A stretch of DNA of 21,083 nucleotides from Chara braunii (GCA_003427395.1 BFEA01000279.1:1925879-1946961), one strand, 5' to 3'. Shown: positions 7,971 to 17,319, counted from the stretch's first letter. The notes: generated by a model not told the origin, from the letters alone. A program made the numbers and translations.

Positions 7971-8287
7971 CTGGAGATTGGATTGATGTTTGGTTGAAGG
8001 GCCTGGATGTACATATCGCTCACTCACAAACGCCACCTGCAGGGATATGGAATAGATGAATAATTGGACGTATTCAGTGACCACTTTACATTATGACGGA
8101 ACGATCATCTCGCTTGAGCACGTGTAAGCACGGTTCAATCTGTGTGGCCCTATGTGACACCCACGGCCTAGGCCGCGGGCATTTAGGCCGCTGCGGCCGA
8201 GATTCTCGGTCGCGGCCGCGGCCAATGAGGCCCAGTCTGCGGCCCGTTTTTTCGATATTTTTTTTTCTCCCCCTAAAAATACGTAAA

Positions 8288-8313
8288 ATATATATATATA
8301 TATATATATATAT
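8288..8313. repeat. (AT)13 microsatellite
   Basis: Uninterrupted alternating AT. Confidence 0.95.
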
Positions 8314-8417
8314 GGGGTTGTAGGGCTTGAAAAACCCTACACTCCTATATTTGTTTTTTGGGAATCCGACTTTGTTTAAGATTGTCAAAAAATCAAAAGT
8401 TAAAATCGATTTTAAAA

Positions 8418-8441
8418 ATATATATATATATATATATATAT
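8418..8441. repeat. (AT)12 microsatellite
   Basis: Uninterrupted alternating AT, 105 bp after the previous one. Confidence 0.95.
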
Positions 8442-8537
8442 CGTCAAATAGAACTGCCCGGTAAACCGTAGGCAGAGAGGGAGAAGAGGACAACAAACGA
8501 GGGGCTGTGACAAACTGTTTCGTCGGAGTTTCACCGA

Positions 8538-8540
<3 letters not shown>

Positions 8541-8578
<38 letters not shown>
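8541..8578. repeat. (AT)19 microsatellite
   Basis: Uninterrupted alternating AT, then GTATATA. Confidence 0.95.
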
Positions 8579-8585
<7 letters not shown>

Positions 8586-8839
8586 AAGATCACCGCGCTG
8601 GTGGTGTGCGTTCATGTTGTACCCCGAGCAATCCGCTAGTTGTCCATACAAATGTCCAAGAACTGATAACCTGCAAGATATATAGTTCAATTCTGTTTCT
8701 TGAGTGCAAAACTCTGCTCGAAACAGATCCAAATCCAACAGGAAGTCCCACCACAGACCATCAAACCTTGCCTCGGTGGCGGACTTCAGCATCGAAGACT
8801 GCCCAGCAACTGCTAACCGGCGGCAAGGAAATCCACACC

Positions 8840-8991
8840 CAGCATCAAGGTTCCCTTAGATTGCGTGGTCATCCGCACAGACAGCCAACGACTGTTTGAC
8901 ACTTGTTGAAAGTGCTCAGTCACCAAATCGATATCTGCGAATTGATTCCTTTTCAATTAGTATCTGTCAATGCCTTTTCTGGTTAAAGCAA

Positions 8992-9063
<72 letters not shown>

Positions 9064-9290
9064 ACCCGGAATCAGATCTTGCATCAAGATTCCCTAAGAG
9101 TGCTAATGGCAATCCACACTGGCAACCGATGATTGTTTCACACTTCTTTAAGCTGCTCGATCGCCAAACAGATCAGGAACCAGCATCGCGGCCCCCTAAC
9201 AGTGTTATTGGCAATCGGCATCGAGAGCGAACGACTGTTTGCCACTTCCTTCAGGTACTTTGTCGAATACCACTTACTCCGAATCATTCG
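8840..9290 (+). repeat. Decayed tandem repeat split by a TC microsatellite
   Basis: Blocks of the type 'gcatcaagrttccct...ggcaatcc...gactgtttgacactt' recur with GCATC at 8842, 9081 and 9183. The last two are about 102 bp apart; the first is separated by the TC tract and extra sequence. Frames across it are open but low in information. Confidence 0.55.
8995..9062 (+). repeat. (TC)n microsatellite, 68 bp
   Basis: Uninterrupted TC repeat. Its flanks do not match those of the LTR-borne GA/CT tracts, so it is an independent microsatellite. Confidence 0.95.
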
Positions 9291-9812
9291 GTGTTCAACT
9301 ATTTTCTGTCAACCGAAGAAGGGGGTCCTTCCGGGAAGATAAATGGTGGACACATTTGTTGCAGGGGTACTGACAGCTTGCGGGTGCAATTTGCCAAATA
9401 TCGTGCACCAGGCTGGGTGTTCCGCCCGACCACAGTTGACGGGTTCAGTCCATCAACTTGCAAGTTGTCGGGCGCCGGACCCCTGACCTTTTATGGAAAC
9501 CCCTGACCTTTTATGGAAAAGAGGCACCAGGAACCCAACAGGATGCCCTTTTGAATCGTGTACTGTCTGTCATAATCGTTGGCAACACCTACATTGAGGT
9601 GTTAATTCACATTTGATAACGACTATTCATGTACGAAGGGCTCAAAACGCCTCACCGCAACATTTGCCATGTCAACACCTCATATACTGACCATTTATCC
9701 TCACTTAAAGTGTCGCATGATGCCCTATTGGGCCATGTACTGAGTGTTTATTCGCAGCCAAAATAGTTCACTTTTTGACAAAAAGTTCATTTTTTACGAA
9801 ATATGTATTTTA
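9291..9812. other. Gene-free stretch with small repeats
   Basis: A perfect tandem duplication of 20 bp lies at 9480-9499 and 9500-9519. Similar words 'gatgccctttt...gtgtactg' (9541) and 'gatgccctatt...atgtactg' (9719) suggest a decayed repeat of about 177 bp. No gene is supported. Confidence 0.5.
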
Positions 9813-9980
9813 TACAAAATATCCAAAATTGAACTAAAAAACAAGTGTGGGCGAGAAGATCACACCAAAATTCCAAGAACAAAAATGGGCGAATCGCCCT
9901 AAGCTGAGATCAAAATGTATGTACAAAGGCAAGGAGGGAGAAAAGACAAAGAAAATTGCAAATCCATGCTCATCCACCTC

Positions 9981-9982
<2 letters not shown>

Positions 9983-10069
<87 letters not shown>
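9983..10069 (-). repeat. (GA)n microsatellite in 3' LTR (CT on plus strand), 87 bp
   Basis: Uninterrupted CT on the plus strand. Flanks match the tract in the 5' LTR (21003-21083) and in element A. Confidence 0.95.
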
Positions 10070-10071
<2 letters not shown>

Positions 10072-10328
10072 CGATGCGGACAGTCCGTCGTCTCACACCA
10101 ACCCACGAAGTTGTCACCCAGCTTAGTCCTCCCGCACCCGTCATGTTCGCCCACGCCCACAGTCCACCGTGGCCCACGTCAGCTCTGCGTGTTCGGCACC
10201 AGCCCGTCGGGTCGCCCGACTCCCACTTCAACTCACCTCTTACTTTGCTCGTGAGTCGATCCTCGCTGATCGCGCTACCCAGAGTTTCCAACAGCTGGTT
10301 AAGAGAGCTAACTAATCGCGCAGCTGGA

Positions 10329-10335
10329 ATTTATA
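10329..10335 (-). promoter_or_regulatory. TATA-like word in the LTR
   Basis: Minus strand reads GCTATAAATTCC, about 260 bp upstream of the GA tract. It is the best TATA candidate in the LTR, but a match this short could be chance. Element A has lost the segment. Confidence 0.35.
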
Positions 10336-11059
10336 GCGTGCACGCATGAGCGAAGAACACGGAGTTACAAGGACTTGGGAGAAGAGAAGGGAGGGATCGC
10401 CTACGTTTGCAGGTGCAGATCGCGACGTGGGGGACGTAGCCACTCTGCATGCATCGATCCGATCATGCAGGCCGCGGTTACCAAGACGCAGCAAAAAACC
10501 AGAAACAGAAGAAGGGCGGGAAGGGCGAAGTTCAAGAAGAAAGATACAACTATAATGGCACCCACCCAAATTACAGTTACTTGCAGGATTAAAGGCGCCA
10601 GCTAATCAGAACTCCGGCGCAACTGCAAAAAAAAGAAGCGCGCAAGCGAAAAAAAACAGCGTATGCAAAAGAAATTCCGATTTCCTAAATTCCTAAAGTC
10701 CTATCTAATGCAAAAAGAGATAAAACACAAATTCCGAAAAGAAAGTACGAAGTCCCGAGAGCCGTAGAGGCTCGACAAAATTCAAAAGAAAATTCGAAAA
10801 GGAACGAAGCAAAATTCCCCCGCGGTGTTCCCGCCCAAAAGTCCGAAATCGAAACAAAAGAAGCGACATCATCATTTATTAATCGCGCGCATGACAACAC
10901 GCTAGCCTTTCAGCCGACCAATCAACCGACCGTCCCGAGACACGCCCAGCTCCGAACCCAACCATCCGAAAAGAGAGGACGAAAAAGGAACGAAGAAGCG
11001 AGGACACCGATGCAATTTTCCACTGATCCCATCTCTCGTAATTGGCCCAACCTTCCCAG

Positions 11060-11383
11060 CTAAGGACCCCTATTCCAATCACGCAGAAAATCGCGCATCT
11101 CAGAAAGTGGTTCGTCACATATGTGACGCCCAGGGGGTTCCAATATTAGCAAGCTCCTGCTTGCTTGTTGACACGTGTTGATTTCTCTAATCGATCGACA
11201 TGTGGAGCTTTTCTTCTTGTGCCACTTACTGTGTAAATAAGTGTGGACGTCATCCAGTATGGCAAACACAGCTCTAACTACTAATTCCTCAGGAAGGACC
11301 ATTGACAATCCAAGGAAGGGATTACATGTGTCGTCACCGGGACACGTGTTAATCAACATGCATCGGCGAGAGAGAGAGGGCAA
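11060..11383 (-). pseudogene. Possible C-terminal end of post-pol ORF, element B
   Basis: Open frame of 107 codons with LPEELVVRAVFA, LDDVHTYLHSKW and a C-terminal 'LEPPGRHICDEP'. Element A retains PEEF, LEDFHT, GKW and LEPPGRHICDEP in broken frames. The last words overlap the conserved hairpin and palindrome near the LTR edge, so nucleotide-level conservation could explain that part. An intervening stretch with stops (11390-11576) separates it from the upstream conserved block. No family recognised. Confidence 0.4.
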
Positions 11384-11576
11384 ACACTCTAAATCAAACG
11401 TTCCCGGGAAAGGGCAACCAGATCATCAATGGCGGTGGTGGCGGGTGGTTCAGGGGGAGGGGGGGCATGAACTGATTGATGGCGGGGGAGGCGAAGGTGG
11501 GAAGGGTAGCGTAGTGGAAGGAGCGATGAATGTGGGGGAAGCGAGGATCTTCGTGAAGATGGCGGAAAGCGGCAAT

Positions 11577-13404
11577 ATAGTCGGGATAGATGGTAGAAAG
11601 GGTTCGTCACAGGGCGGCGCGAAAATCCTCATAGTTTTTGCCGGCGGGGACAGTTCCAGATATAACACAGTATATTTCTACGTGGTTATATGCCCGCCAA
11701 TCTGCACTAAACAGGAGTATATGAAGGAGAAAGGAATCAACTACAAAGCGGGTGGTGGCATGTGGAAAAACGGAGAATAGAAGGCGGGTAGCGTAGAGGT
11801 GGTAGAAAAGGTTGTGGAGGAAAGGACACCATCCGTCAGGGAACGAAGGTCTACCAGGGAGGCGGGTAAGCATGAGGTAGGCACGGGGTCGGCGAGAGAA
11901 CGACCGGGGACGAAGCCCGAACGCCGAGATCTTGACGTAGACGAACGGAAGGCCGGGATAGTGGGCCGGATTCTTCTTCTTCCTCCTCGCCGTTGCGATC
12001 CCTCTGCAACGGTTCCATCGTTTTCTTCCTCCGGCGGCTCCGGATATCGCCATGGATCACCTATCGATGGATCGATAGGAGTTTCCTTCATTGCGGGTCG
12101 CTTTCCCTCCGCGTTTTCCTGGCGCTTCCGCTCCCTCTGCTCTTCCTCTTCTTCTTCTTGCTGGCCCGATCCTCCCGCTGTCCCCGCTTCTCTCTCCGGG
12201 ACGTGGTTGGGATCGTCCCGTCCCTCACTGGATAGCTCCCCTCCTCCTTCTTCTTCTTCTTCTTCTTCTTCTTCTTCTTCTTCTTCTTCTTCTTCTTCTT
12301 CTTCTTCTTCTTCTTCTTCTTCTTCTCCTGCCTCCTCGTTTTGCGCCGCGTTTCTCCGTGCTATCGGGTCCAGAGTGTGAGATCGGTGACGTCGATCTCC
12401 AAGTTAAGCGCCTGGGAGGGGTAGAGACAATTGTCCTCGTCGATCTCAGTACATGTGGAGACACTAAGTGTGGCTCGAGCATCCAGGTCAGCACGTTGGT
12501 GTCAGACTGCTCGTCGTGGCGCGACAGGATGATGTCCAGGGGCAGATCGTCCACCAGTCGGGTCAAGAACACCAACAACTCCTCCGTAATAAGGGTGAGA
12601 TTTCCCTCCTCCACCTTTCCAAATACGAACCCCAACAGATCGCCTCCCTCTGCCGTCCTCCAGGCCAAGATGATCAGAAGCTCCACGCTGTCCTCTGGGT
12701 GCTCTGGTCCTTCTACAAATGGTGCCGCCTCTGACCAGCGGAACTCTATCTTCAATAAGCAGAAAACGAGCTCAATGTAGTCCTCCCACCACACGTCCCA
12801 CTTCTCTTCGCCCAATAGAGGCGCGCTGGTCTCCTTAATACGATCGGAGAGAGTAGGGGCCCGCGCAAACTTCCAAAGAGTAGGGATATTGGAGGGAAGG
12901 CCAAAATAGGAGAGGCGTCGACGATTCATTGGGGCGGTGCGAAAGGACGAAGCTCCGGAAGTACGATCGCTGGCGACCTTCGGGATGAGCGGAGCTGAAA
13001 GTCGATGTCGTGCGATGGTAAGACGGTATCTCCCCGATGAGCAAGGAGTGTTGTCCACACCGTGCGCACCTCCTCGGCCCAGGCGCGCGGTGTCCGATAG
13101 ATGTCGGTATGGATCGCCGAGGGAATCGTCGTGATATCCCCGGTGAAGACGATGACGACGGTGATGTGGCTGGTCACGGAAGGGGACAGTTGTCGAAAGG
13201 CCGAGATTTCAGCCAGAGCGCGTGTAGTTGCCTCCTCCGTGAACCGGATCTCCGCCGCCTCGTAGATTGCCGCCGTGCTGAAGAAGGCTTCGAACCGTAG
13301 GAGATCAGCAGAGAGATGGGGCCGTTGCACTTGCCGGATGATGGTGATTCGCGCCCTGGGAGTAAGAAGTCGCGCACCGATCACTTGCTCCGTTGCAAGG
13401 TCAT
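11577..13404 (-). pseudogene. Post-pol ORF of unknown function, element B
   Basis: ATG at 13404-13402 overlaps the pol TGA at 13403-13401. After a 1-nt deletion the frame continues to 12926 ('ATEQVIGARLLTPRA', 'ITIIRQVQRP', 'LSADLLRFEAFF'). It then moves to the 12225-13058 frame, with a well-formed segment 'GEEKWDVWWEDYIELVF', 'FRWSEAAPFVEGPEHPEDS' and 'LTRLVDDLPLDIIL'. A Glu tract encoded by a GAA microsatellite follows, then Arg-rich words, and finally 11607-12053 with GLRPRSFSRR and W-R-A-Y-N...EIYCVI. The TGA at 11609-11607 interrupts the last block. Total span is about 600-780 codons. I recognise no domain; an envelope-like or regulatory role would be a guess. Confidence 0.6.
12248..12326 (-). 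repeat. (GAA)n microsatellite coding a Glu tract (TTC on plus strand)
   Basis: About 26 uninterrupted TTC triplets on the plus strand. On the minus strand, in the frame that joins EEAGEEE to the following GGGELSSE, they encode glutamate. Element A has an ordinary mixed Glu/Asp tract at this place. Confidence 0.9.
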
Positions 13405-13958
13405 GGCGATGGCGGCGGGGACAGAGTAGGGGATAAAGCGAGAGAGGCAGGGGAGGAAGAAGGTGATGGAAACTCGTCGTCTTCTTCCGTACCAAATGAG
13501 GAGGAAGAAGATGCTGGGGATGGAGAGGAAGGAAGAGGGTGGAGATAGGACACATGGCGAACGATCGGCCACGCCGATCGACTTCCCGAGACCTCGGGCA
13601 CGAGGCGCACGGTGTTCACTCCGTTCCGTCCAAGCTAGATCACTCTGAATCGCTTGAAGAATCGTGGCTCTATCTTCCCTAGGCGAGCACATTTCCTCAC
13701 CTGCACCAGGTCCCCTAATTTGTACTGGGGCCGTGGACCTGCGTTCCCGTTCCGGGCCTCGTAGCTTCGGACCTGTCGGTCGTGGGCCAACTCGGTCATT
13801 TTCTGGCGCTTTCAGGCCAGCCAGGGGAGGGACCTTTCCATTAATTCCACGTGCCGCTTGGCCTTGTCCCGAACCTTAGGCCTTGTGGGCCGTCGGTTTA
13901 ACATTGATTCATCGGGGAGGCTCAGTATCGAGACGCAAGCCACGCTATTGGTTCGTAA
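13401..13958 (-). pseudogene. Integrase C-terminal end of pol, element B
   Basis: Reads 'ELMERSLPWLA'-stop-'KRQKMTELAH', then 'PQYKLGDLVQVRKCARLG', 'EPRFFKRFRVI'-stop-'LGRNGVNTVRLVPEVSG', and a Ser/Pro-rich tail with EEDDE ending PPPSP-stop at 13403-13401. Stops lie at 13814-13812 (TGA) and 13637-13635 (TAG). This is the GPY/F-like module and variable tail of a gypsy integrase; no chromodomain is visible. It matches element A closely along its length. Confidence 0.85.
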
Positions 13959-14745
13959 TTAAAAAGGGCTAAGGCCCGTCGATTCATAGGGCGTTCCTCG
14001 ATGGACTGCCAGGATACGATCTACGATATCGGGCCAGGGCCTTGGGTCCCGTGCCGCGATATTGAGACTTAGCACAGTCTTTATCACCCGACTTGCATTC
14101 TCCACCAGCCCATTTGATTGCGACATATGGGATGCGGTATTCCAAATAGAGATGCTGTGTACGACTAGGTTCTTCAGGACTTCCCCCCTGAATTCTACCC
14201 CATTATCGGTCAGGATTTCCTCCGTGTCCTGGTGCATCCCTGGAAACCGGTTGACGTATCACGCAATTTCGGCCGCATGTTGCGTACGACAGGGATACGC
14301 CTCGATCCATTTCGAAAGATGGTCTACGAACACGAGCAGGATTGAATATTCACAGCTATTAGGTCCAGGGGCCACCACAATATCGGTAGTATCCATACGG
14401 ACCCTTTAAAACGGTCGTTCCACTACAGTCAGGACTATCGATCTTGGCGGTTGAATCGGCGCCTTGTCGGCGACGCAGACTTGACAGTTCGCGACGATGA
14501 ATTTCACATCGTCACGAATATTAAACCAATACCATTCATCTTTATTGGTGGCCGCTTCCGTGATTCGTACGGCAAAGTGGGCAGCAGTCTCTTCGTGTGC
14601 CGTCTTCACCCAGTCATACCTCATGAACGGGTGCGGTACTACCATCCAAATCCCACTACCGTCCGTTTTCCGTTTTTCCAAGCGTCCCTCATTGCAGCGA
14701 TAATCCCGAGCCCTTTCATTGGCCCTCCTCCGATCTTCCTTGGTG
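13959..14745 (-). pseudogene. Integrase zinc-binding domain and catalytic core, element B
   Basis: HHCC zinc finger: H-x5-H-x30-C-x2-C at 14597-14475 ('AHEETAAHF' ... 'NCQVCVADK'). Then a stop (14408-14406), MDTTDIVVAP with the first acidic residue, 'FVDHLSKWIEAYP', a stop (14261-14259), LTDNGVEF with the second Asp, and NGLVENASRVIKT with the Glu. All three DDE-type residues appear present. The frame ends with a TAA at 13961-13959 and an adjacent frameshift. Integrase inserts the cDNA into the host genome; this copy is inactive because of the stops. Confidence 0.92.
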
Positions 14746-15067
14746 AAGTCCTGGAGGGGCTGGCATCTAAAAAGCGAGCCTCAGTCGAAATCTTATCGGC
14801 CCGACACAAGGGACACAACCAAGGCTTGCGGTCATTTCGATACTGGATGCACGAGTTGTGGGCTCGTGTGACGCACTGTCGACAATCTACCCTGTCTACG
14901 TATCCTTCCCCGTTAGGACGCATGGAGACAGAAGATACGCGAGAAATCGCTTCGCAAAAATAACAAAATTTATCAGGCAGGGAGAGAAGAGATGAGGAGG
15001 AGAGGGGAGAAAGAGGGGTTACGGGATTACCTCCGCAACCCATTGCCACCGGTCTGCTTCTTGCCAC
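14746..15067 (-). pseudogene. PHD-type zinc finger inside pol, between RNase H and integrase
   Basis: Reading frame 15067 to 14639. C4HC3 ligands are all present: C-x2-C-x23-C-x2-C-x4-H-x2-C-x11-C-x2-C at 14965-14804, with 'FCYFCEA', 'VDCRQCVTRAHNSC' and 'PWLCPLCRADK'. The Trp two residues before the seventh ligand is typical of PHD fingers. PHD fingers commonly bind histone H3 tails; here the domain could guide the preintegration complex to chromatin, as chromodomains do in chromoviruses. That role is inference. The frame is shifted relative to RNase H (junction about 15010-15066) and to integrase (junction about 14745-14785), which share a frame; I read these as decay indels. A RING-like or other treble-clef finger is the alternative, but ligand order fits PHD better. 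Confidence 0.8.
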
Positions 15068-15950
15068 GTGGGAGAACTGCCATTTGTTTGTACTTCGGCC
15101 GGTTCGTCGGCTCTGACTCCTTCCACGGAGTGATTTCCTTGCCCTTAGGTACCTTAGCGGGTCGATGCAAACGTGTCAGTCCGTCCGAGTTACCGTGTCT
15201 TTCTGTCTCTCGATGGATGATGTCGAAGTCGTACTCCTGCAGACGCACTGCCCATCGACCAATCATACCGGTGTAATTAGTGAGCTTCTTCAGAGCCAGC
15301 AGGGGCTCATGATCCGTCACGAGGCGGAACTTTTGTCCGTAGAGATACAGATGAAAGTGCTGGATTCCCCAGACTACTGCATAGCATTCGCCTTGTGGTG
15401 CTGAGTCATTCCTTCGTTCGTCCGGCACTGTTCGCGACGCGTACTCGATGACGTGTTCACGACTATCGTTCCCCTTCTGCACTAGAATGGTGGAGATCGC
15501 TTTCGGCTGCCAGTCCGTTATAAGAACGCACTGTTTGGTAGGGTCTGGCCGGATTAAAATCGGTGCGGTCGCCAGGGCCTCCTTGAGCGTGTCAAAGGCT
15601 TGCTCGCACTCAAAGTCCCACTGTAGAGGCTGATCCTTCCTTAGCAGATTCATAAGGGGCCAAGCAATCGCCGCAAAACCTTTGATAAAGCGGCGGTAGG
15701 ACAATGCTAGGCCTAAGAAGGATCGAACCTGCGTAAGTGACGTGGGAACTGTGGCTTCTTTTACGACCGCAACTTTCCTTGAATCTGGCCGCAGCCCTCC
15801 ATGTGTCACCACGTATCCTAGGAACGAAATTTCCGAGAGGAAAAATTCACTCTTCTCGAGTGCAACCTTGAATCCAGCATCCTTCAGTGCTCCCAATGTC
15901 CGTTCGATGTGTTGCGCATGTCCATGGTAGGTTTCCGAGTAGACAAGGAT
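15027..15950 (-). pseudogene. Reverse transcriptase C-terminal part and RNase H, element B
   Basis: Open for about 300 codons without a stop. It starts with DILVYSETYHGHAQHIERT (end of the RT catalytic block) and holds 'FFLSEISFLGYVVTHGGL', 'VRSFLGLALSYRRFI' and 'PLQWDFECEQAFDTLK' (RT thumb/connection). RNase H follows with ITDW, QGECYAVVWG and LVTDHEPL supplying Asp, Glu and Asp. The tail 'HGNSDGLTRLHRP' corresponds to the usual end of gypsy RNase H. It removes RNA from the RNA-DNA hybrid. The best-preserved stretch of pol. Confidence 0.93.
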
Positions 15951-15969
15951 ATCGTGTACTATCGTCCAT

Positions 15970-16497
15970 TTACACGATCACGCAGAAGTTGATCATTCCC
16001 TGAGTCAGTCGTGTCTTGTTGACGAAGTTCTGGAACGTCGCGTTCATTGCTCGTTGAAACGTGGCAGGCGCGTTGCAAATTCCCATAGGACATCGAACCC
16101 ACTGCCACGCGCCTTCAAACAACACAAACACCGTTTTCGGCCGATCCTCCTCCTTTACCAGGTTGTGATGGAACCCATGGCGAATATCAAACTTGCTAAA
16201 GTAATTAGCACACCCAATCGCATCCAGCAAATCATCAATCCGGGGGAGGGGATACACATCTTTAATCGTGATATCATTTAGCTTGCGATAATCGATGCAT
16301 ATGCAGATCGATCCGTTCTTCTTGGGCACCAATACCACGGGAAAAGACCACGGTCTCGTAGCCGGTTCAATCCATCCATTGGCTTCAAATTCCCTGATTC
16401 ATTGCAAAGTTGTCCTTCGTTCAATTAGGGAGTATCTGTAGGGTTTGCAATGGATCGGGGGATGGTTTCCTGTCTAGATCTCGTGTTGTATGACCAA
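15970..16497 (-). pseudogene. Reverse transcriptase fingers and palm, element B
   Basis: From 'PVVLVPKKNGSICICIDYRK', 'KDVYPLPRIDDLLDAI', 'YFSKFDIRHGFHH' (first catalytic Asp) and 'CPMGICNAPATFQRAMN' to the catalytic MDD at 15969-15961. The residue before MDD, normally Tyr, is a TAA stop at 15972-15970. Directly after MDD a 10-bp insertion (15951-15960) shifts the frame. Upstream in the same frame, TAG at 16476-16474 and TGA at 16401-16399 interrupt the N-terminal part that holds 'PPIHCKPYRYS'. Clearly non-functional. Confidence 0.95.
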
Positions 16498-17319
16498 CTA
16501 CAACCCGATGTCAGTGTCCGATACACTAATCGCTCCCTGATATTCCGTCAAAATGTCTACAATCAAACGATGAATCTCAGTAGGTACGTACTGTGGAATG
16601 TGCAATTCATAAGACCGATCCCAGATCCGTACGTCCATCTACTTTGTGCGTGCTTGTTTCACCGCTTCAGGTGGTGGTGCAGAGATAAACGAATGGTCCG
16701 ATCACCAGGAGAACACCGTGGCCATCATCTGGGCGTCTTCCTCCCGGATGGCCATGTGTCCTTCCGGGGTGATTCCATCGTAGATATCTTGCCACGGTAC
16801 GGGTTTAGTCGAGATCTTAATTCCGAGCCCGTCTGATTCTGCCTCGAAACGCCCAGGGGGTTTCAAAGAACTGGCCTCCGCCCCTAGGCGTACTAATCGT
16901 ACTTCTTTCGCGGGTTGTAGTAAGGATCGTGGTAGGCCCGTGATGTCGCAGAAAGATCTCTTGTCGTTGTATCGTGCGAGAAGAGGGCTCATTCCTTCAT
17001 ACAAGGTCTGAGGGGGTTCCAGAGAATCGACCATTCTTGAGATCTGTATGAGGGGTTCACCCAAAATCATTGCCTGGGTTCTTCGTACTTTCCGATTAGT
17101 TAACTGCATCGTTCTTGCAATCGTTCTGGGCGGTGGGTAACAAACACGCTGTCGTGCTAGTTCCAGAACTACCGGATCATCTTTGTCACTTCTATCCGCA
17201 CCCTTCGATGATAGCTCATCGTCTGCGGAGTTTTCCCAGGTGATCACGGGAAGAGTTTCTGCAATCATCAGAGAAACTTGCGGGATTGTGTTAGTGGTAG
17301 TACAAAGAGTCAGCCTCAT
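16498..17319 (-). pseudogene. Pol linker between protease and reverse transcriptase
   Basis: 205 open codons (17319-16702), then a TGA at 16704-16702, TAG at 16641-16639 and TAG at 16500-16498 in the same frame. The sequence continues the protease frame ('RGKPYAVQMRLTL') and ends in the segment before RT ('VDILTEYQGAISVSD'). No motif beyond general similarity to this linker in gypsy pol. In frame with gag, protease and RT. Confidence 0.75.

Larger units (their letters stand above)
7971..8994. other. Inter-element spacer with AT microsatellites and GC-rich palindromes
   Basis: No gene. 8156-8225 is a GGCC/GCGGCC-rich cluster with overlapping palindromes. Three AT microsatellites follow (8288-8313, 8418-8441, 8541-8578). 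A hairpin (TGTAGGG / CCCTACA) lies at about 8319-8342, and another (GTCGG / CCGAC) at 8523-8539. From about 8840 a decayed tandem repeat begins. Confidence 0.5.
9813..11128 (-). mobile_element. 3' LTR of element B, distal end missing
   Basis: 9813-10069 repeats 20829-21083 in the same orientation (the 5' LTR); 10070-11128 aligns with the LTR-like part of element A. The match to the 5' LTR stops at 9813, although the 5' LTR continues for about 1.39 kb more to the primer-binding site. The distal end of the 3' LTR is therefore deleted or displaced. A 16-bp palindrome, CGTCACATATGTGACG, at 11113-11128 is near the likely LTR start. Confidence 0.75.

Noticed and set aside
8995-9062. TC tract as a third LTR remnant
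   Set aside because: Neither flank matches the LTR tracts.
11799-12780. Long plus-strand open frames across the TTC tract (193 and 229 codons)
   Set aside because: They are antisense to the post-pol ORF of element B and kept open by the triplet repeat; protein similarity with element A supports the minus strand.
12926-13555. Envelope gene
   Set aside because: The post-pol ORF has no clear signal peptide, membrane segment or cleavage site that I can see, so position alone does not support the name.
14746-15067. PHD segment as a separate overlapping gene
   Set aside because: Its frame differs from its neighbours, but RNase H and integrase lie in one common frame and the sequence before the HHCC domain reads on sensibly after one indel; two decay indels are simpler.
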